Shown one piece after another: positions 16,093 to 24,433 of a stretch of DNA of 64,000 nucleotides. The position numbers and the translations under genes are program-made. This DNA is from Hymenobacter nivis (lineage in GTDB: Bacteria > Bacteroidota > Bacteroidia > Cytophagales > Hymenobacteraceae): the NCBI RefSeq assembly GCF_006439025.1, contig NZ_RCYZ01000002.1, positions 620,753 to 684,752 of the forward strand, written 5' to 3'. The notes beneath the pieces were generated by a model. The model was not told the DNA's origin. It worked only from the letters and a program-made list of their open reading frames with translations, and did not search any database. Every line of letters starts with the position of its first letter. The first letter of the stretch is position 1.

Positions 16093-18060
16093 ATGGCAGA
16101 AGTAATCGACGATTTCGATTGGGACAACGTTGGAGCCACGGGCTTCGGCGGCAATTACTCGGCAGACCAGCGCGCCGAGATGGAGAAAATGTACGGCGAC
16201 ACGCTGACGACCGTACAGGAAGAAGAAGTAGTGAAGGGCACCGTGGTGGGCATCACCGACCGCGACGTGATCCTGAACATTGGCTTTAAGTCGGACGGCC
16301 TCGTGTCGCTCACCGAATTCCGCGACCTGCCCGACCTGAAAATCGGCGACGAGGTGGAAGTCTTCATCGAAGACCAGGAAGACGTGAACGGCCAGCTCAT
16401 CCTGAGCCGCAAGAAAGCCAAAATCAAGCAGGCCTGGAAGGCCATCTACGACGCCCTCGAGCTGGATACCATCCTCGAAGGCGTGGTGAAGCGCCGCACC
16501 AAAGGCGGCCTCATCATGGAGCTCGACGGCGTGGAAGCGTTCCTGCCCGGCTCGCAAATCGACGTGAAGCCCATCCGCGACTTCGACATCTACGTCGGCC
16601 GCCGCATGGAAGTGAAGGTGGTGAAAATCAACTCCGCGTTCGACAACGTGGTAGTTTCGCACAAGGTGCTCATCGAGAAAGACCTCGAGAAGCAGCGCGA
16701 AGCCATCCTCAACAACCTGGAGAAAGGCCAGATCCTGGAAGGCAACATCAAGAACATGACCAACTTCGGCGTGTTCATCGACCTGGGCGGCGTCGACGGC
16801 CTGCTGCACATCACCGACATCTCGTGGGGCCGCATCGCTCACCCGAGCGAGGTGCTGCAGCTGGACCAGAAGCTGAACATCGTGGTGTTGGACTTCGACG
16901 AAGCCAAGAAGCGTATTTCGCTGGGCTTGAAGCAGCTGACCCCCCACCCGTGGGATTCGCTGCCGGCCGACTTGCAGCCCGGCTCGAAAGTGAAGGGCCG
17001 CATCGTGAACGTGGCCGATTACGGCGCATTCATGGAAGTGGTGCCCGGCGTGGAAGGCCTCATCCACGTGTCGGAAATGAGCTGGAGCCAGCACCTGCGC
17101 AACCCGCAGGACTTCATCAAGCAGGGCGACGTGGTGGAAGCGCAGATTCTGACGCTCGACCGCGAAGACCGCAAGATGAGCCTCGGCATCAAGCAACTGA
17201 CCGAAGACCCGTGGACCCGCGGCGATTTCGGTGGCAAGTACGCTGTGGGTACCAAGCACAACGGCTTGGTGCGTAACCTCACCAACTTCGGCCTCTTCGT
17301 GGAGCTGGAGGAGGGCGTGGACGGCCTCGTGCACGTGTCGGACCTGTCGTGGACCAAGAAAATCAAGCACCCTTCGGAGTTCGTGAAGGTGGGCGACCGC
17401 CTCGACGTGGTGGTGCTGGAGCTGGACCTGGGCGCCCGTCGCCTAGCCCTGGGCCACAAGCAGCTGGAGGAAAACCCCTGGGATACGTTCCAGACGGTGT
17501 TCACCCCCGGCTCGGTGCACCGCGCCACCATCACCGAGAAATCGGAGCGCGGCGCTGTGCTCGAGTTGCCGTACGGCATCGAGGGCTTCGCTTACCCGAA
17601 AGGCTTGGTGAAGGAAGACGGTAGCAACGCCGAAAACGGCGAAGCCCTGGACTTCCGCGTGACCGAGTTCTCGAAAGACGACCGCCGCATTGTACTCTCG
17701 CACACCGCGGTGTACAACCAAGCCGCCGCCGCCGAGGACGACAGCCGCAACGCCAAGTTCAAGAAGAAGACCAACGCCAAGGGTGAGCCCCAGGGCGAAG
17801 GCAAGATGAGCGACCTGAAGAAGCCGGCCGACGAGAAATCGACCCTCGGCGACCTCGACGCCCTGAGCGCCCTGCGTGACCAGATGGCGGGCGCTGAGCG
17901 CAAAGCCGGTGAGCAGAAGCTGGCCGCTGCCAACACCAAGCGCGCCACCGAGCCCGCCGTGGCCGACGAGACTTCGGTAGCCGCCAAGGAGGCCCTCGAA
18001 GCTCCCCAGGCTGGCCCCGACAACGCCCAGGCGTTGGAAGATTCGGCCGCTGCTGAATAA
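16093..18060 (+). CDS. rpsA: 30S ribosomal protein S1
   Basis: 655 residues with six S1 RNA-binding repeats from about residue 45 to 555; the repeats are recognisable by recurring G-x-V-x-x-x-x-x-G-x-F/V and H-I/V-S-x-x-S patterns (NFGVFIDLGGVDGLLHITDISW, GLFVELEEGVDGLVHVSDLSW style). S1 recruits mRNA to the 30S subunit, which matters in a phylum whose genes mostly lack Shine-Dalgarno sites. An acidic N-terminal stretch (EVIDDFDWDNVG) and a charged C-terminal tail of about 95 residues flank the repeats. ATG 16093 is chosen over an upstream in-frame codon because it begins MAEVIDDFDW. Confidence 0.96.
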   Translation: MAEVIDDFDWDNVGATGFGGNYSADQRAEMEKMYGDTLTTVQEEEVVKGTVVGITDRDVILNIGFKSDGLVSLTEFRDLPDLKIGDEVEVFIEDQEDVNGQLILSRKKAKIKQAWKAIYDALELDTILEGVVKRRTKGGLIMELDGVEAFLPGSQIDVKPIRDFDIYVGRRMEVKVVKINSAFDNVVVSHKVLIEKDLEKQREAILNNLEKGQILEGNIKNMTNFGVFIDLGGVDGLLHITDISWGRIAHPSEVLQLDQKLNIVVLDFDEAKKRISLGLKQLTPHPWDSLPADLQPGSKVKGRIVNVADYGAFMEVVPGVEGLIHVSEMSWSQHLRNPQDFIKQGDVVEAQILTLDREDRKMSLGIKQLTEDPWTRGDFGGKYAVGTKHNGLVRNLTNFGLFVELEEGVDGLVHVSDLSWTKKIKHPSEFVKVGDRLDVVVLELDLGARRLALGHKQLEENPWDTFQTVFTPGSVHRATITEKSERGAVLELPYGIEGFAYPKGLVKEDGSNAENGEALDFRVTEFSKDDRRIVLSHTAVYNQAAAAEDDSRNAKFKKKTNAKGEPQGEGKMSDLKKPADEKSTLGDLDALSALRDQMAGAERKAGEQKLAAANTKRATEPAVADETSVAAKEALEAPQAGPDNAQALEDSAAAE

Positions 18061-18100
18061 GCCGTTGCGCGCCTGATGCGTCGGGCGTGGTTTAAGAAAA

Positions 18101-18133
18101 AGCCCCGGTACACTTTGTATCGGGGCTTTTTTT
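18101..18133 (+). terminator. rpsA terminator
   Basis: AGCCCCG (18101-18107) pairs with CGGGGCT (18121-18127), preceded by an A-run and followed by TTTTTTT, a classical intrinsic terminator. Confidence 0.85.
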
Positions 18134-18166
18134 GCGCCAGCCCTTGCCCAGCCCGGGTAGGCTGCG

Positions 18167-18174
18167 TACCTTTG
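18167..18174 (+). promoter_or_regulatory. Promoter of tRNA-Cys
   Basis: TACCTTTG with a TTGC 20 bases upstream (18144), matching the Bacteroidota -33/-7 arrangement; the tRNA begins 20 bases later. Confidence 0.65.
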
Positions 18175-18193
18175 CGCTCCCGAAAGCCCTCCT

Positions 18194-18264
18194 GGTGACG
18201 TGACCGAGCGGCTAGGTAGAGGTCTGCAAAACCTCCTACGGCGGTTCGAATCCGCCCGTCACCT
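18194..18264 (+). tRNA. tRNA-Cys (anticodon GCA)
   Basis: A complete cloverleaf can be drawn: acceptor GGTGACG (18194-18200) with CGTCACC (18257-18263), anticodon stem GAGGT/ACCTC around CTGCAAA with anticodon GCA, T-stem GGCGG/CCGCC around TTCGAAT. The discriminator base is T (U73), which is diagnostic for cysteine tRNA. CCA is not encoded. The tRNA has its own promoter and terminator. Confidence 0.97.
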
Positions 18265-18278
18265 CTGTTTATTTGCTG

Positions 18279-18317
18279 AAAAAGCCCCGCTTGCCCTTTG
18301 GCCGGCGGGGCTTTTTT
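18279..18317 (+). terminator. tRNA-Cys terminator
   Basis: AAAAAGCCCCGC (18279-18290) pairs with GCGGGGC plus T-run (18305-18317). Confidence 0.85.
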
Positions 18318-18431
18318 GTGCCCGCCGGGGCCCTAAATATGGTTTTGGAGCGGCTTGTGCCTACATTTCGTGGCTGAGCTAAAATGGCGTAGCCCCCGCG
18401 TTTCCCCTCGTTGTTAATTCATCCCGTTGAT

Positions 18432-21071
18432 ATGAAGATTGTTGACCTGCGCACGATGCGCGGCCCGAGTTACTGGTCGGTGAAGCACTATAAGCTCATT
18501 GTGGCCAAAGTTGATCTGCAAGAGTTCGCCGGGCAATGGTCGAGCGCGGTGGACGGTCTGCCCGAGCGGTTGCTGGCCCTGCTGCCCAACATGGGGCAGG
18601 CCCAGCAACCGGCGGGCATGAGCGGGGCCGGCAGCCGGCACACCACCAAGCACCCCCCCCTCACGCTGGAGCGCCTCGCCGATGGCGAGCCCCTGGGCCA
18701 CGTCATCCAGCACGTGGCGCTGGAATTGCAGCGCCTGGCGGCCATGCCCGTGTTCTGGGGCAAGTCGTACCCAGCGCGCGAAGAAGGCGTGGAGTACGTG
18801 GTGTTTGCCTACCAGGAGGAGCGCGCCGGCCGCGCCGCTGCCGAGGCCGCCGTGGCCCTGGTGGGGGCCCTGTGCCGCGGCGAAGACGTCGACCTGGGCC
18901 CCATCGTAGCCGAACTACACGAAATCCGGGAGGAGGAATTCTTCGGGCCCAGCACCTACAGCATTGTGGCCGAGGCTGCCTCGCGCAACATCCCCTACAT
19001 CCAGCTCAAGAACACGTCTATCATTCAACTCGGCTACGGCGTGAACCAGCGCCGCATCTGGGCCACCACCACCAACCTTACTTCGCACGCCGGGGTGGAG
19101 GTGGCGGGCAATAAGAACCGCACCAAGGCCATGCTCGAAGACTCGGGCGTGCCCGTGCCCCGCGGCACTACAGTGTACTCGGAGGCCGGCCTGCGCGACG
19201 CCATTGAAGAGCTGGGCTTCCCCATCGTGACCAAGCCGCTCGACGGCAACCACGGCAAGGGCGCCACCATCCGCATCATGAACTGGGAAGACGCCGCCGA
19301 GGGCCTCAAGGCCGCGCAGGCCTACTCGCGGGCCGTGATTGTGGAGCAGTTCATCGAGGGCTTCGACTTCCGGCTGCTGGTGGTAAACGGCCGCCTCATT
19401 GCCGCTGCCAAGCGCACCCCGGCCGCCGTGAAGGGCGATGGCACGAGTACCGTTCAGCAGTTGATTGACAAGGTGAACGAGGACCCGCGCCGCGGCGTGG
19501 GCCACGAAAAAACCCTCACCAGCATCAAGGCCGATGCCCACACGCTGGCCCTGCTGGCCAAGCAGGGGAGGGCCCTGGACACGGTGCTGCCCGCCGGTGA
19601 GGTGCAGTACCTCAAGAGCACGGCCAACATCAGCACCGGCGGCACGGCCACCGACGTGACGGACTTGATCCATCCCTACAACCTGCTGCTGGCCGAGCGC
19701 GTGGCCGGCATTGTGGGGCTCGATATCTGCGGCATCGATCTGATGGCCAACGATATTGCTGTGCCTCTGAACGAGAGCCGCGGGGCCGTGATTGAGGTGA
19801 ACGCCGCCCCGGGCTTCCGCATGCACATCGACCCCACCGAGGGCCTGCCGCGCAACGTGGCGGCCCCCGTGGTGGACATGCTGTTCCCGCCCGGCAGCAC
19901 GGCCCGCATCCCCATCATTGCCATTTCAGGCACCAACGGCAAAACCACCACCACCCGCCTCATCGCGCACTTGGTGGCCAGCATCGGCTACAAAGTGGGC
20001 TTCACTACCACCGACGGTATCTACATCCAGGGGGTGCAGCTGCAAAAGGGTGACTGCACGGGGGGGCAAAGCGCTGAGTTTGTGCTCCGCGACCCGACGG
20101 TGAACTACGCGGTGCTCGAAACTGCCCGCGGTGGCATGCTGCGCTCGGGCCTGGGCTTCCACACCTGCGACATTGCCGTGGTGACCAACGTGGCCGCCGA
20201 CCACCTGGGCCTGCGCGACATCTACACGGTGGAGGAAATGGCGGCCGTGAAGGCCGTGGTGCCCCGCACGGTGCGTAAAAGCGGCTGGGCCGTGCTCAAC
20301 GCCGACGACGACCTGGTGTACGGCATGGCCCGCACCCTGGAGTGCCAGGTAGCCCTGTTCAGCATGAACGAGCACAACCCCCGCATCCGCGAGCACGTGG
20401 AGGCGGGCGGCGTGGCGGCGGTGTACGAGGAAGGCTACGTCACGATTTACCGCAACAGCTACAAGCTGCGCATCGACCGGGCGGCCGAGTTTCCGGTGAC
20501 GTTTGGGGGCCGGGCGGGCTTCAACATCGAGAACAGCCTGGCGGCAGCCCTGGCCGGCTACCTGGCCGGCTTCAGCCCCGATACCATCAAAACGGCCCTG
20601 CGCACCTTTGTGCCCTCGGCCACCAAAACGCCGGGGCGCATGAACGTTTACAAGTTCCCCAAGTTTGAGGCCATCGTCGACTACGCCCACAACACGGCTG
20701 GCATCACCAAATTTGCCGAGTTCATGGACGCCACCACGGCCACCCGCAAAATTGGCATCGTGTCGGGCCTCGGCGACCGCCGCGACGAGGACACGCTGGG
20801 CTTTGCGCGCATCGCGGGCCGCATTTTCGACGAGGTGATTCTGCGCCAAGACCGCGACCTGCGCGGCAAGTCGGCTGAATTTCTGCGCGAAATCATGACC
20901 CGGGGCCTGCGCCTCGACAAGCCCGACTTGCCCATCACCTACATCGAAAACGAGCCCGACGCCATCGACTACGCGCTGGCCAACGCGCCGGAAGGATCCG
21001 TGGTCACGATGTTCACGGAAAATATTACGGCCACAATTGCCAAGCTAGACGCCTTCGAAAAAACTGTTTAA
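18432..21071 (+). CDS. cphA: Cyanophycin synthetase
   Basis: 879 residues, full length. Polymerises Asp and Arg into cyanophycin, a nitrogen/carbon store. The N-terminal domain (1-160) is followed by an ATP-grasp domain (about 210-480; GNKNRTKAMLEDSGVPVPRG, PLDGNHGKGATIRI) that adds Asp, and a Mur-ligase-like domain from about 485 with the P-loop ISGTNGKTTTTRL near residue 500, plus YVLETARGG-like and DYAHN (VDYAHNTAG) motifs that adds Arg. ATG 18432 (MKIVDLRTMRG) is the usual start. Unlike many loci, no cyanophycinase or isoaspartyl peptidase lies beside it; the next gene, DUF1304, follows after 20 bases. Confidence 0.95.
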   Translation: MKIVDLRTMRGPSYWSVKHYKLIVAKVDLQEFAGQWSSAVDGLPERLLALLPNMGQAQQPAGMSGAGSRHTTKHPPLTLERLADGEPLGHVIQHVALELQRLAAMPVFWGKSYPAREEGVEYVVFAYQEERAGRAAAEAAVALVGALCRGEDVDLGPIVAELHEIREEEFFGPSTYSIVAEAASRNIPYIQLKNTSIIQLGYGVNQRRIWATTTNLTSHAGVEVAGNKNRTKAMLEDSGVPVPRGTTVYSEAGLRDAIEELGFPIVTKPLDGNHGKGATIRIMNWEDAAEGLKAAQAYSRAVIVEQFIEGFDFRLLVVNGRLIAAAKRTPAAVKGDGTSTVQQLIDKVNEDPRRGVGHEKTLTSIKADAHTLALLAKQGRALDTVLPAGEVQYLKSTANISTGGTATDVTDLIHPYNLLLAERVAGIVGLDICGIDLMANDIAVPLNESRGAVIEVNAAPGFRMHIDPTEGLPRNVAAPVVDMLFPPGSTARIPIIAISGTNGKTTTTRLIAHLVASIGYKVGFTTTDGIYIQGVQLQKGDCTGGQSAEFVLRDPTVNYAVLETARGGMLRSGLGFHTCDIAVVTNVAADHLGLRDIYTVEEMAAVKAVVPRTVRKSGWAVLNADDDLVYGMARTLECQVALFSMNEHNPRIREHVEAGGVAAVYEEGYVTIYRNSYKLRIDRAAEFPVTFGGRAGFNIENSLAAALAGYLAGFSPDTIKTALRTFVPSATKTPGRMNVYKFPKFEAIVDYAHNTAGITKFAEFMDATTATRKIGIVSGLGDRRDEDTLGFARIAGRIFDEVILRQDRDLRGKSAEFLREIMTRGLRLDKPDLPITYIENEPDAIDYALANAPEGSVVTMFTENITATIAKLDAFEKTV

Positions 21072-21091
21072 TAGCCAACGGCCTTACGATC

Positions 21092-21463
21092 ATGGTTGTA
21101 CACGGAGCTGCGATGCTGCTAACGGGGGCCATTGCCGCCATGCACTTGTGCATCCTGTGGCTGGAGATGTTTGCCTGGACCACCCAGGGCCCTAAAATAT
21201 TTCGCAACTTCCCCGCTGAGCTATTTCCGGCCACCAAAGCGATGGCCGCCAACCAGGGCCTGTACAACGGCTTTCTGGCGGCTGGGCTTGGGTGGGCTTT
21301 GTTGATTGCTGACCCTGCCTGGCAACGTTACGTGGCCTATTTCTTCTTGGGGTGCGTGGCCGTAGCCGGCCTCTACGGTGCGGCTACGTCGTCCCGCCGC
21401 ATCCTTTATGTACAGACGCTGCCTGCTTTGGTGGCGCTGGTGCTTTGGGCCCTGGTCGGCTGA
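21092..21463 (+). CDS. DUF1304 membrane protein
   Basis: 123 residues with four hydrophobic segments (about 5-25, 50-70, 78-96, 103-121) and the DUF1304 signature in the first loop (LEMFAWTTQGPKIF) and second helix (NQGLYNGFLAAGL). The function of the family is unknown. It is encoded 20 bases after cphA, likely on the same transcript, and ends before a strong bidirectional terminator. Confidence 0.88.
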   Translation: MVVHGAAMLLTGAIAAMHLCILWLEMFAWTTQGPKIFRNFPAELFPATKAMAANQGLYNGFLAAGLGWALLIADPAWQRYVAYFFLGCVAVAGLYGAATSSRRILYVQTLPALVALVLWALVG

Positions 21464-21472
21464 GGCCTGTCT

Positions 21473-21534
21473 GTTAGCAAGCATAAAAAAAGCCTTTCCC
21501 CAGCTGGGGAAAGGCTTTTTTTATGCTTGCTAAC
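21473..21534. terminator. Perfect 62-bp palindrome, bidirectional terminator
   Basis: Bases 21473-21503 and 21504-21534 are exact reverse complements with no spacer. The core AAAAAAAGCC...GGCTTTTTTT gives an A-tract/stem/T-tract in both directions and serves the convergent DUF1304 gene (+) and the coiled-coil gene (-). The outer GTTAGCAAGCAT arms extend it well beyond the usual terminator size. Confidence 0.9.
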
Positions 21535-21539
21535 TTGTC

Positions 21540-22490
21540 TTACTTGAGCGTGAAGGTGGTTTTGCCCATCAGGGCCCCGCCTTCGTAGAGTTCTACGGTG
21601 TGCACGCCTTTTTTGTACTCGGCGCCTTTGGCGTAGGTGAAAACCACGGGCTGGCGGGTGTTGTCGTACACCACGTCCTGCTTCTGGGTGTAGAACGACT
21701 CCTGACCATCCACGGTGAAGGTGCCGCCACCGGTGCTCAGGTTGTAGAGGGCGGCGCCGTCGGGCTCCAGGATGCGCATGTACACGGCCTTGCTCTCCTT
21801 GGGCGACACGTCGTTGCGGCCGAGGTTAAAGGTCACTTTGATTTTTTCCACGCGCTTGGCCTTAAACTCCTCCTTGTCGTCCATCTTCTCCTTGTTCTTG
21901 CTCGTGATGATGGCCACCTTGATGTTGTCGGCCTGCAAGCGCGAAGCCACCGTCACCTTGTCCGAGAGGTCGCGGTTGGTTTTGGCGATGGTGCTGATGG
22001 TGTCCGTCAGCTTGTTCTGGCGCTCCTTCAGAGTGGTGGTTTCGGTGTAGAGCGTCTCGTTGTCTTGCTTTAGCTGAGCAATTTCTTCGTCGCGTTTCTT
22101 CAATTGGCCTTCCAGGTTCATGGCGCGCTGCTTGTACTGCTTCTGCATGGCCAGCGAGAAGCTGCCGGCCTTAAAGGAACGCAGGCGCAGCAGGTCGGCG
22201 TTTACGCCGGCAATGCGCGATTGCAGCGAATCGTTGCTCAGGCCCAGTTTTTGCAGCTCCTGGCTCTGGCGCTCAAAATCGGCCTTAATCGTCTCATACT
22301 CTTTGATTTGCTCCGCCAGTTTGGTGTCCTTGGCCTGTACATCTGTCGTGAGCTGCTCGTTCTTGGTTTGCTCTTGGCTACGCAGGTACAGCAGCACGCC
22401 GTTGATGCCCAGCAGCACAGCTACCAGGGCTACCCAGAGGTAAACGCGGCTGTTGTTTTTGCGGGGTTCGAGGTTGTCGTTCGGGTTCAT
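21540..22490 (-). CDS. Membrane-anchored coiled-coil protein, unknown function
   Basis: 316 residues. One membrane segment at about 17-35 (VYLWVALVAVLLGINGVLLYL), then a long Glu/Lys/Gln-rich coiled coil (about 38-190) and a beta-rich C-terminal domain (about 205-316; KVTFNLGRNDVSPKESKAVYMRI). No named family was recognised, but the plan is typical of conserved Cytophagales envelope proteins. An N-terminal cytoplasmic NPNDNLEPRKNN stretch suggests a type II anchor with the coiled coil in the periplasm. A TACTTTTA sequence about 65 bases upstream may be its -7 box. Confidence 0.75.
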   Translation of the reverse strand: MNPNDNLEPRKNNSRVYLWVALVAVLLGINGVLLYLRSQEQTKNEQLTTDVQAKDTKLAEQIKEYETIKADFERQSQELQKLGLSNDSLQSRIAGVNADLLRLRSFKAGSFSLAMQKQYKQRAMNLEGQLKKRDEEIAQLKQDNETLYTETTTLKERQNKLTDTISTIAKTNRDLSDKVTVASRLQADNIKVAIITSKNKEKMDDKEEFKAKRVEKIKVTFNLGRNDVSPKESKAVYMRILEPDGAALYNLSTGGGTFTVDGQESFYTQKQDVVYDNTRQPVVFTYAKGAEYKKGVHTVELYEGGALMGKTTFTLK

Positions 22491-22605
22491 ACGGGTGGGG
22501 GGTTAAGCGGAAAAAAAGGTGAGCGAATGCGCGCCAGCCCACGGGGCGGCTGGCGTAAAAGTAGGCGCTGAAAGCTTTTGTGGAATCCAGGGGCCCTAAG
22601 CAGTA

Positions 22606-22613
22606 TACTTTTG
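22606..22613 (+). promoter_or_regulatory. -7 box just before the methyltransferase start
   Basis: TACTTTTG ends five bases before the GTG start at 22618, which predicts a leaderless or nearly leaderless mRNA. Confidence 0.5.
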
Positions 22614-22617
22614 TTGG

Positions 22618-23226
22618 GTGAAATCGGTTATTCCTCCCTTAGATGCGTCCTACTGGCAGCAGCGCTACGCCGCCGGCCGCGACGGCTGGGACGCCGGGGC
22701 TCCTACGCCCCCGCTGCGCGCCTACTTCGATCAGCTCAGCCCGGCCGCGCAACCCCGGATTCTCATCCCCGGGGCCGGGCGGGCCTACGAGGCCGAGTAC
22801 CTGCACCGGGCGGGTTTTAATGAGGTGTTCGTGGCCGATTTTGCGCCCGAGGCCCTGGGGGCCCTGGCCGCGCGGGTGCCCGATTTTCCGGCCGGCCACC
22901 TGTTGCAGGCCGACTTTTTTGGCTTGTCCAACGAGCCGCCCTACGATTTAATTGTTGAACAAACATTTTTTTGCGCCCTGGCCCCCGCCCTGCGGCCCGC
23001 CTACGCCCAGCAGTGCGCCCGGCTGCTGCGCCCCGGTGGCACGCTGGTGGGCTTGCTCTTCGACGCGCCCTTCGCCGGGGCCACCGAGCCGCCCTTCGGC
23101 GGCACGCCCGCCGAATACCGGGCGTACTTTGCGCCGTACTTCGCGTTTCGGCACTTCGAAACTGCCACCAACTCGCTCGGGCCCCGGCAGGGGCGCGAGC
23201 TGTTCATCTGCCTCAAAAAGAAATAA
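22618..23226 (+). CDS. TPMT-family SAM-dependent methyltransferase
   Basis: 202 residues starting GTG. The SAM-binding loop LIPGAGRAYEAEYL (residues 49-62), the acidic VADFAPEALGAL, and EQTFFCALAP plus PPFGGTPAEYRAYF are typical of the thiopurine S-methyltransferase-like family (DUF1698/TPMT), enzymes that methylate thiols, selenium, tellurium or halides. The substrate here is unknown. The gene ends nine bases before kdsA, so the two are probably co-transcribed, without an obvious metabolic link. Confidence 0.88.
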   Translation: MKSVIPPLDASYWQQRYAAGRDGWDAGAPTPPLRAYFDQLSPAAQPRILIPGAGRAYEAEYLHRAGFNEVFVADFAPEALGALAARVPDFPAGHLLQADFFGLSNEPPYDLIVEQTFFCALAPALRPAYAQQCARLLRPGGTLVGLLFDAPFAGATEPPFGGTPAEYRAYFAPYFAFRHFETATNSLGPRQGRELFICLKKK

Positions 23227-23235
23227 TTACTGTCC

Positions 23236-24069
23236 ATGCTCACCGCCCTCGCTAATACGCTTCCGCATTTCCGCCACACCCAGTCGGGCCAGTTTTTTTT
23301 GATGGCGGGGCCCTGCGTCATTGAAGGCGAAGACATGGCCCTGCGCATCGCCGAGCGCATCAAGCACATCACCGATAAGCTCCAGATTCCGTACATTTTC
23401 AAGGGCTCGTACCGCAAGGCCAATCGCTCGCGGCTCGATTCCTTCACCGGCATTGGTGACGAAAAGGCGCTGCGCATCCTACAAAAAGTGGGGCGCGAAA
23501 TCGGCGTGCCCACCGTGACGGATATCCACGAATCGGAGGAGGCGGCGCTGGCGGCGGAGTACGTGGACGTGCTGCAAATCCCGGCCTTCTTGTGTCGGCA
23601 GACCGATTTGCTCATCGCCGCCGCTAAAACCGGCAAGGTGGTCAACATCAAAAAAGGCCAATTCCTGAGCGGCGACGCCATGCAGTTTGCCGTTGATAAG
23701 GTGCAGGAATCGGGCAACATGAACGTCATCCTCACCGAGCGCGGCAACTCGTTTGGCTACTCCGATTTGGTGGTCGATTACCGCAACCTGCCCGCCATGC
23801 AGCGCTTCGGCGTGCCCGTGGTGATGGACGTGACCCACGCCCTGCAAAAGCCCAACCAGGCCAGCGGCGTAACCGGCGGCCAGCCCGCGCTGATTGAAAT
23901 CATCGCCAAGGCCGCCATTGCCGTGGGCGCCGACGGCCTATTTATCGAAACCCACCCCACGCCCGCCACGGCGCTGTCCGACGGGGCCAACATGCTGCCC
24001 CTCGACCAATTAGAAGGCCTGCTTCAGCGCCTCACGCGGGTGCGCGACGCCGTCCCACGGGCGAAGTGA
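23236..24069 (+). CDS. kdsA: 3-deoxy-8-phosphooctulonate (KDO8P) synthase
   Basis: Condenses phosphoenolpyruvate with arabinose 5-phosphate to KDO-8-phosphate, for the lipopolysaccharide core. 277 residues with the class I DAHP-synthase fold signatures: MAGPCVIEGEDMA, FKGSYRKANRSR, ILTERGNSFGYSDLVVD and FIETHPTPATALSDGANM. Whether it is the metal-dependent form cannot be settled by eye alone. The ATG at 23236 starts nine bases after the methyltransferase stop. Confidence 0.96.
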   Translation: MLTALANTLPHFRHTQSGQFFLMAGPCVIEGEDMALRIAERIKHITDKLQIPYIFKGSYRKANRSRLDSFTGIGDEKALRILQKVGREIGVPTVTDIHESEEAALAAEYVDVLQIPAFLCRQTDLLIAAAKTGKVVNIKKGQFLSGDAMQFAVDKVQESGNMNVILTERGNSFGYSDLVVDYRNLPAMQRFGVPVVMDVTHALQKPNQASGVTGGQPALIEIIAKAAIAVGADGLFIETHPTPATALSDGANMLPLDQLEGLLQRLTRVRDAVPRAK

Positions 24070-24146
24070 GCGCGCAGGGCCTCAATGCCTAATTTGAACC
24101 GCCGCCCTGCCCGCCGGGGCCCCACGCGCAACTTGCTACCTCACCC

Positions 24147-24431
24147 ATGAACGACGCGCTTTGGCTTCAAGCCCGGCGGCACCCGCTGGCCCTCTTATTT
24201 TTCTTGCTCTACGCGGGGGCGTGGGTGGGCGTGGCCCGGCTGGTAGACGGCCCCGTTTTTGACGGGAATCTGCCGGGCTGGCCGGTGGTGCTTGGGGCCC
24301 TGGCTTCGCTGCTGTACGGGTTTCGGCTGCTGGTGCTGGCCGTGCTCGACGACGGGGCCCGGCAATTATTCACGGCGCTCTTGGTGCTGGTGGTGCTGGT
24401 GCCCGTGGTGGCGCTGGCCGTGGTGGCGTAG
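24147..24431 (+). CDS. Small three-helix membrane protein
   Basis: 94 residues with three hydrophobic segments (about 14-31, 45-66, 72-93) joined by short loops (VDGPVFDGNLPGW, LDDGARQ). No family recognised. It follows kdsA by 77 bases on the same strand and is convergent with the next gene, leaving only two bases between stops. Codon usage matches the neighbours, so it is probably real. Confidence 0.7.
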   Translation: MNDALWLQARRHPLALLFFLLYAGAWVGVARLVDGPVFDGNLPGWPVVLGALASLLYGFRLLVLAVLDDGARQLFTALLVLVVLVPVVALAVVA

Positions 24432-24433
24432 TG

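Noticed and set aside
24147..24431. Doubt about whether the small membrane protein is a shadow
   Set aside because: The doubt was rejected: it is not antisense to any gene, has three clean hydrophobic segments and a sensible start, so it is kept as a CDS.
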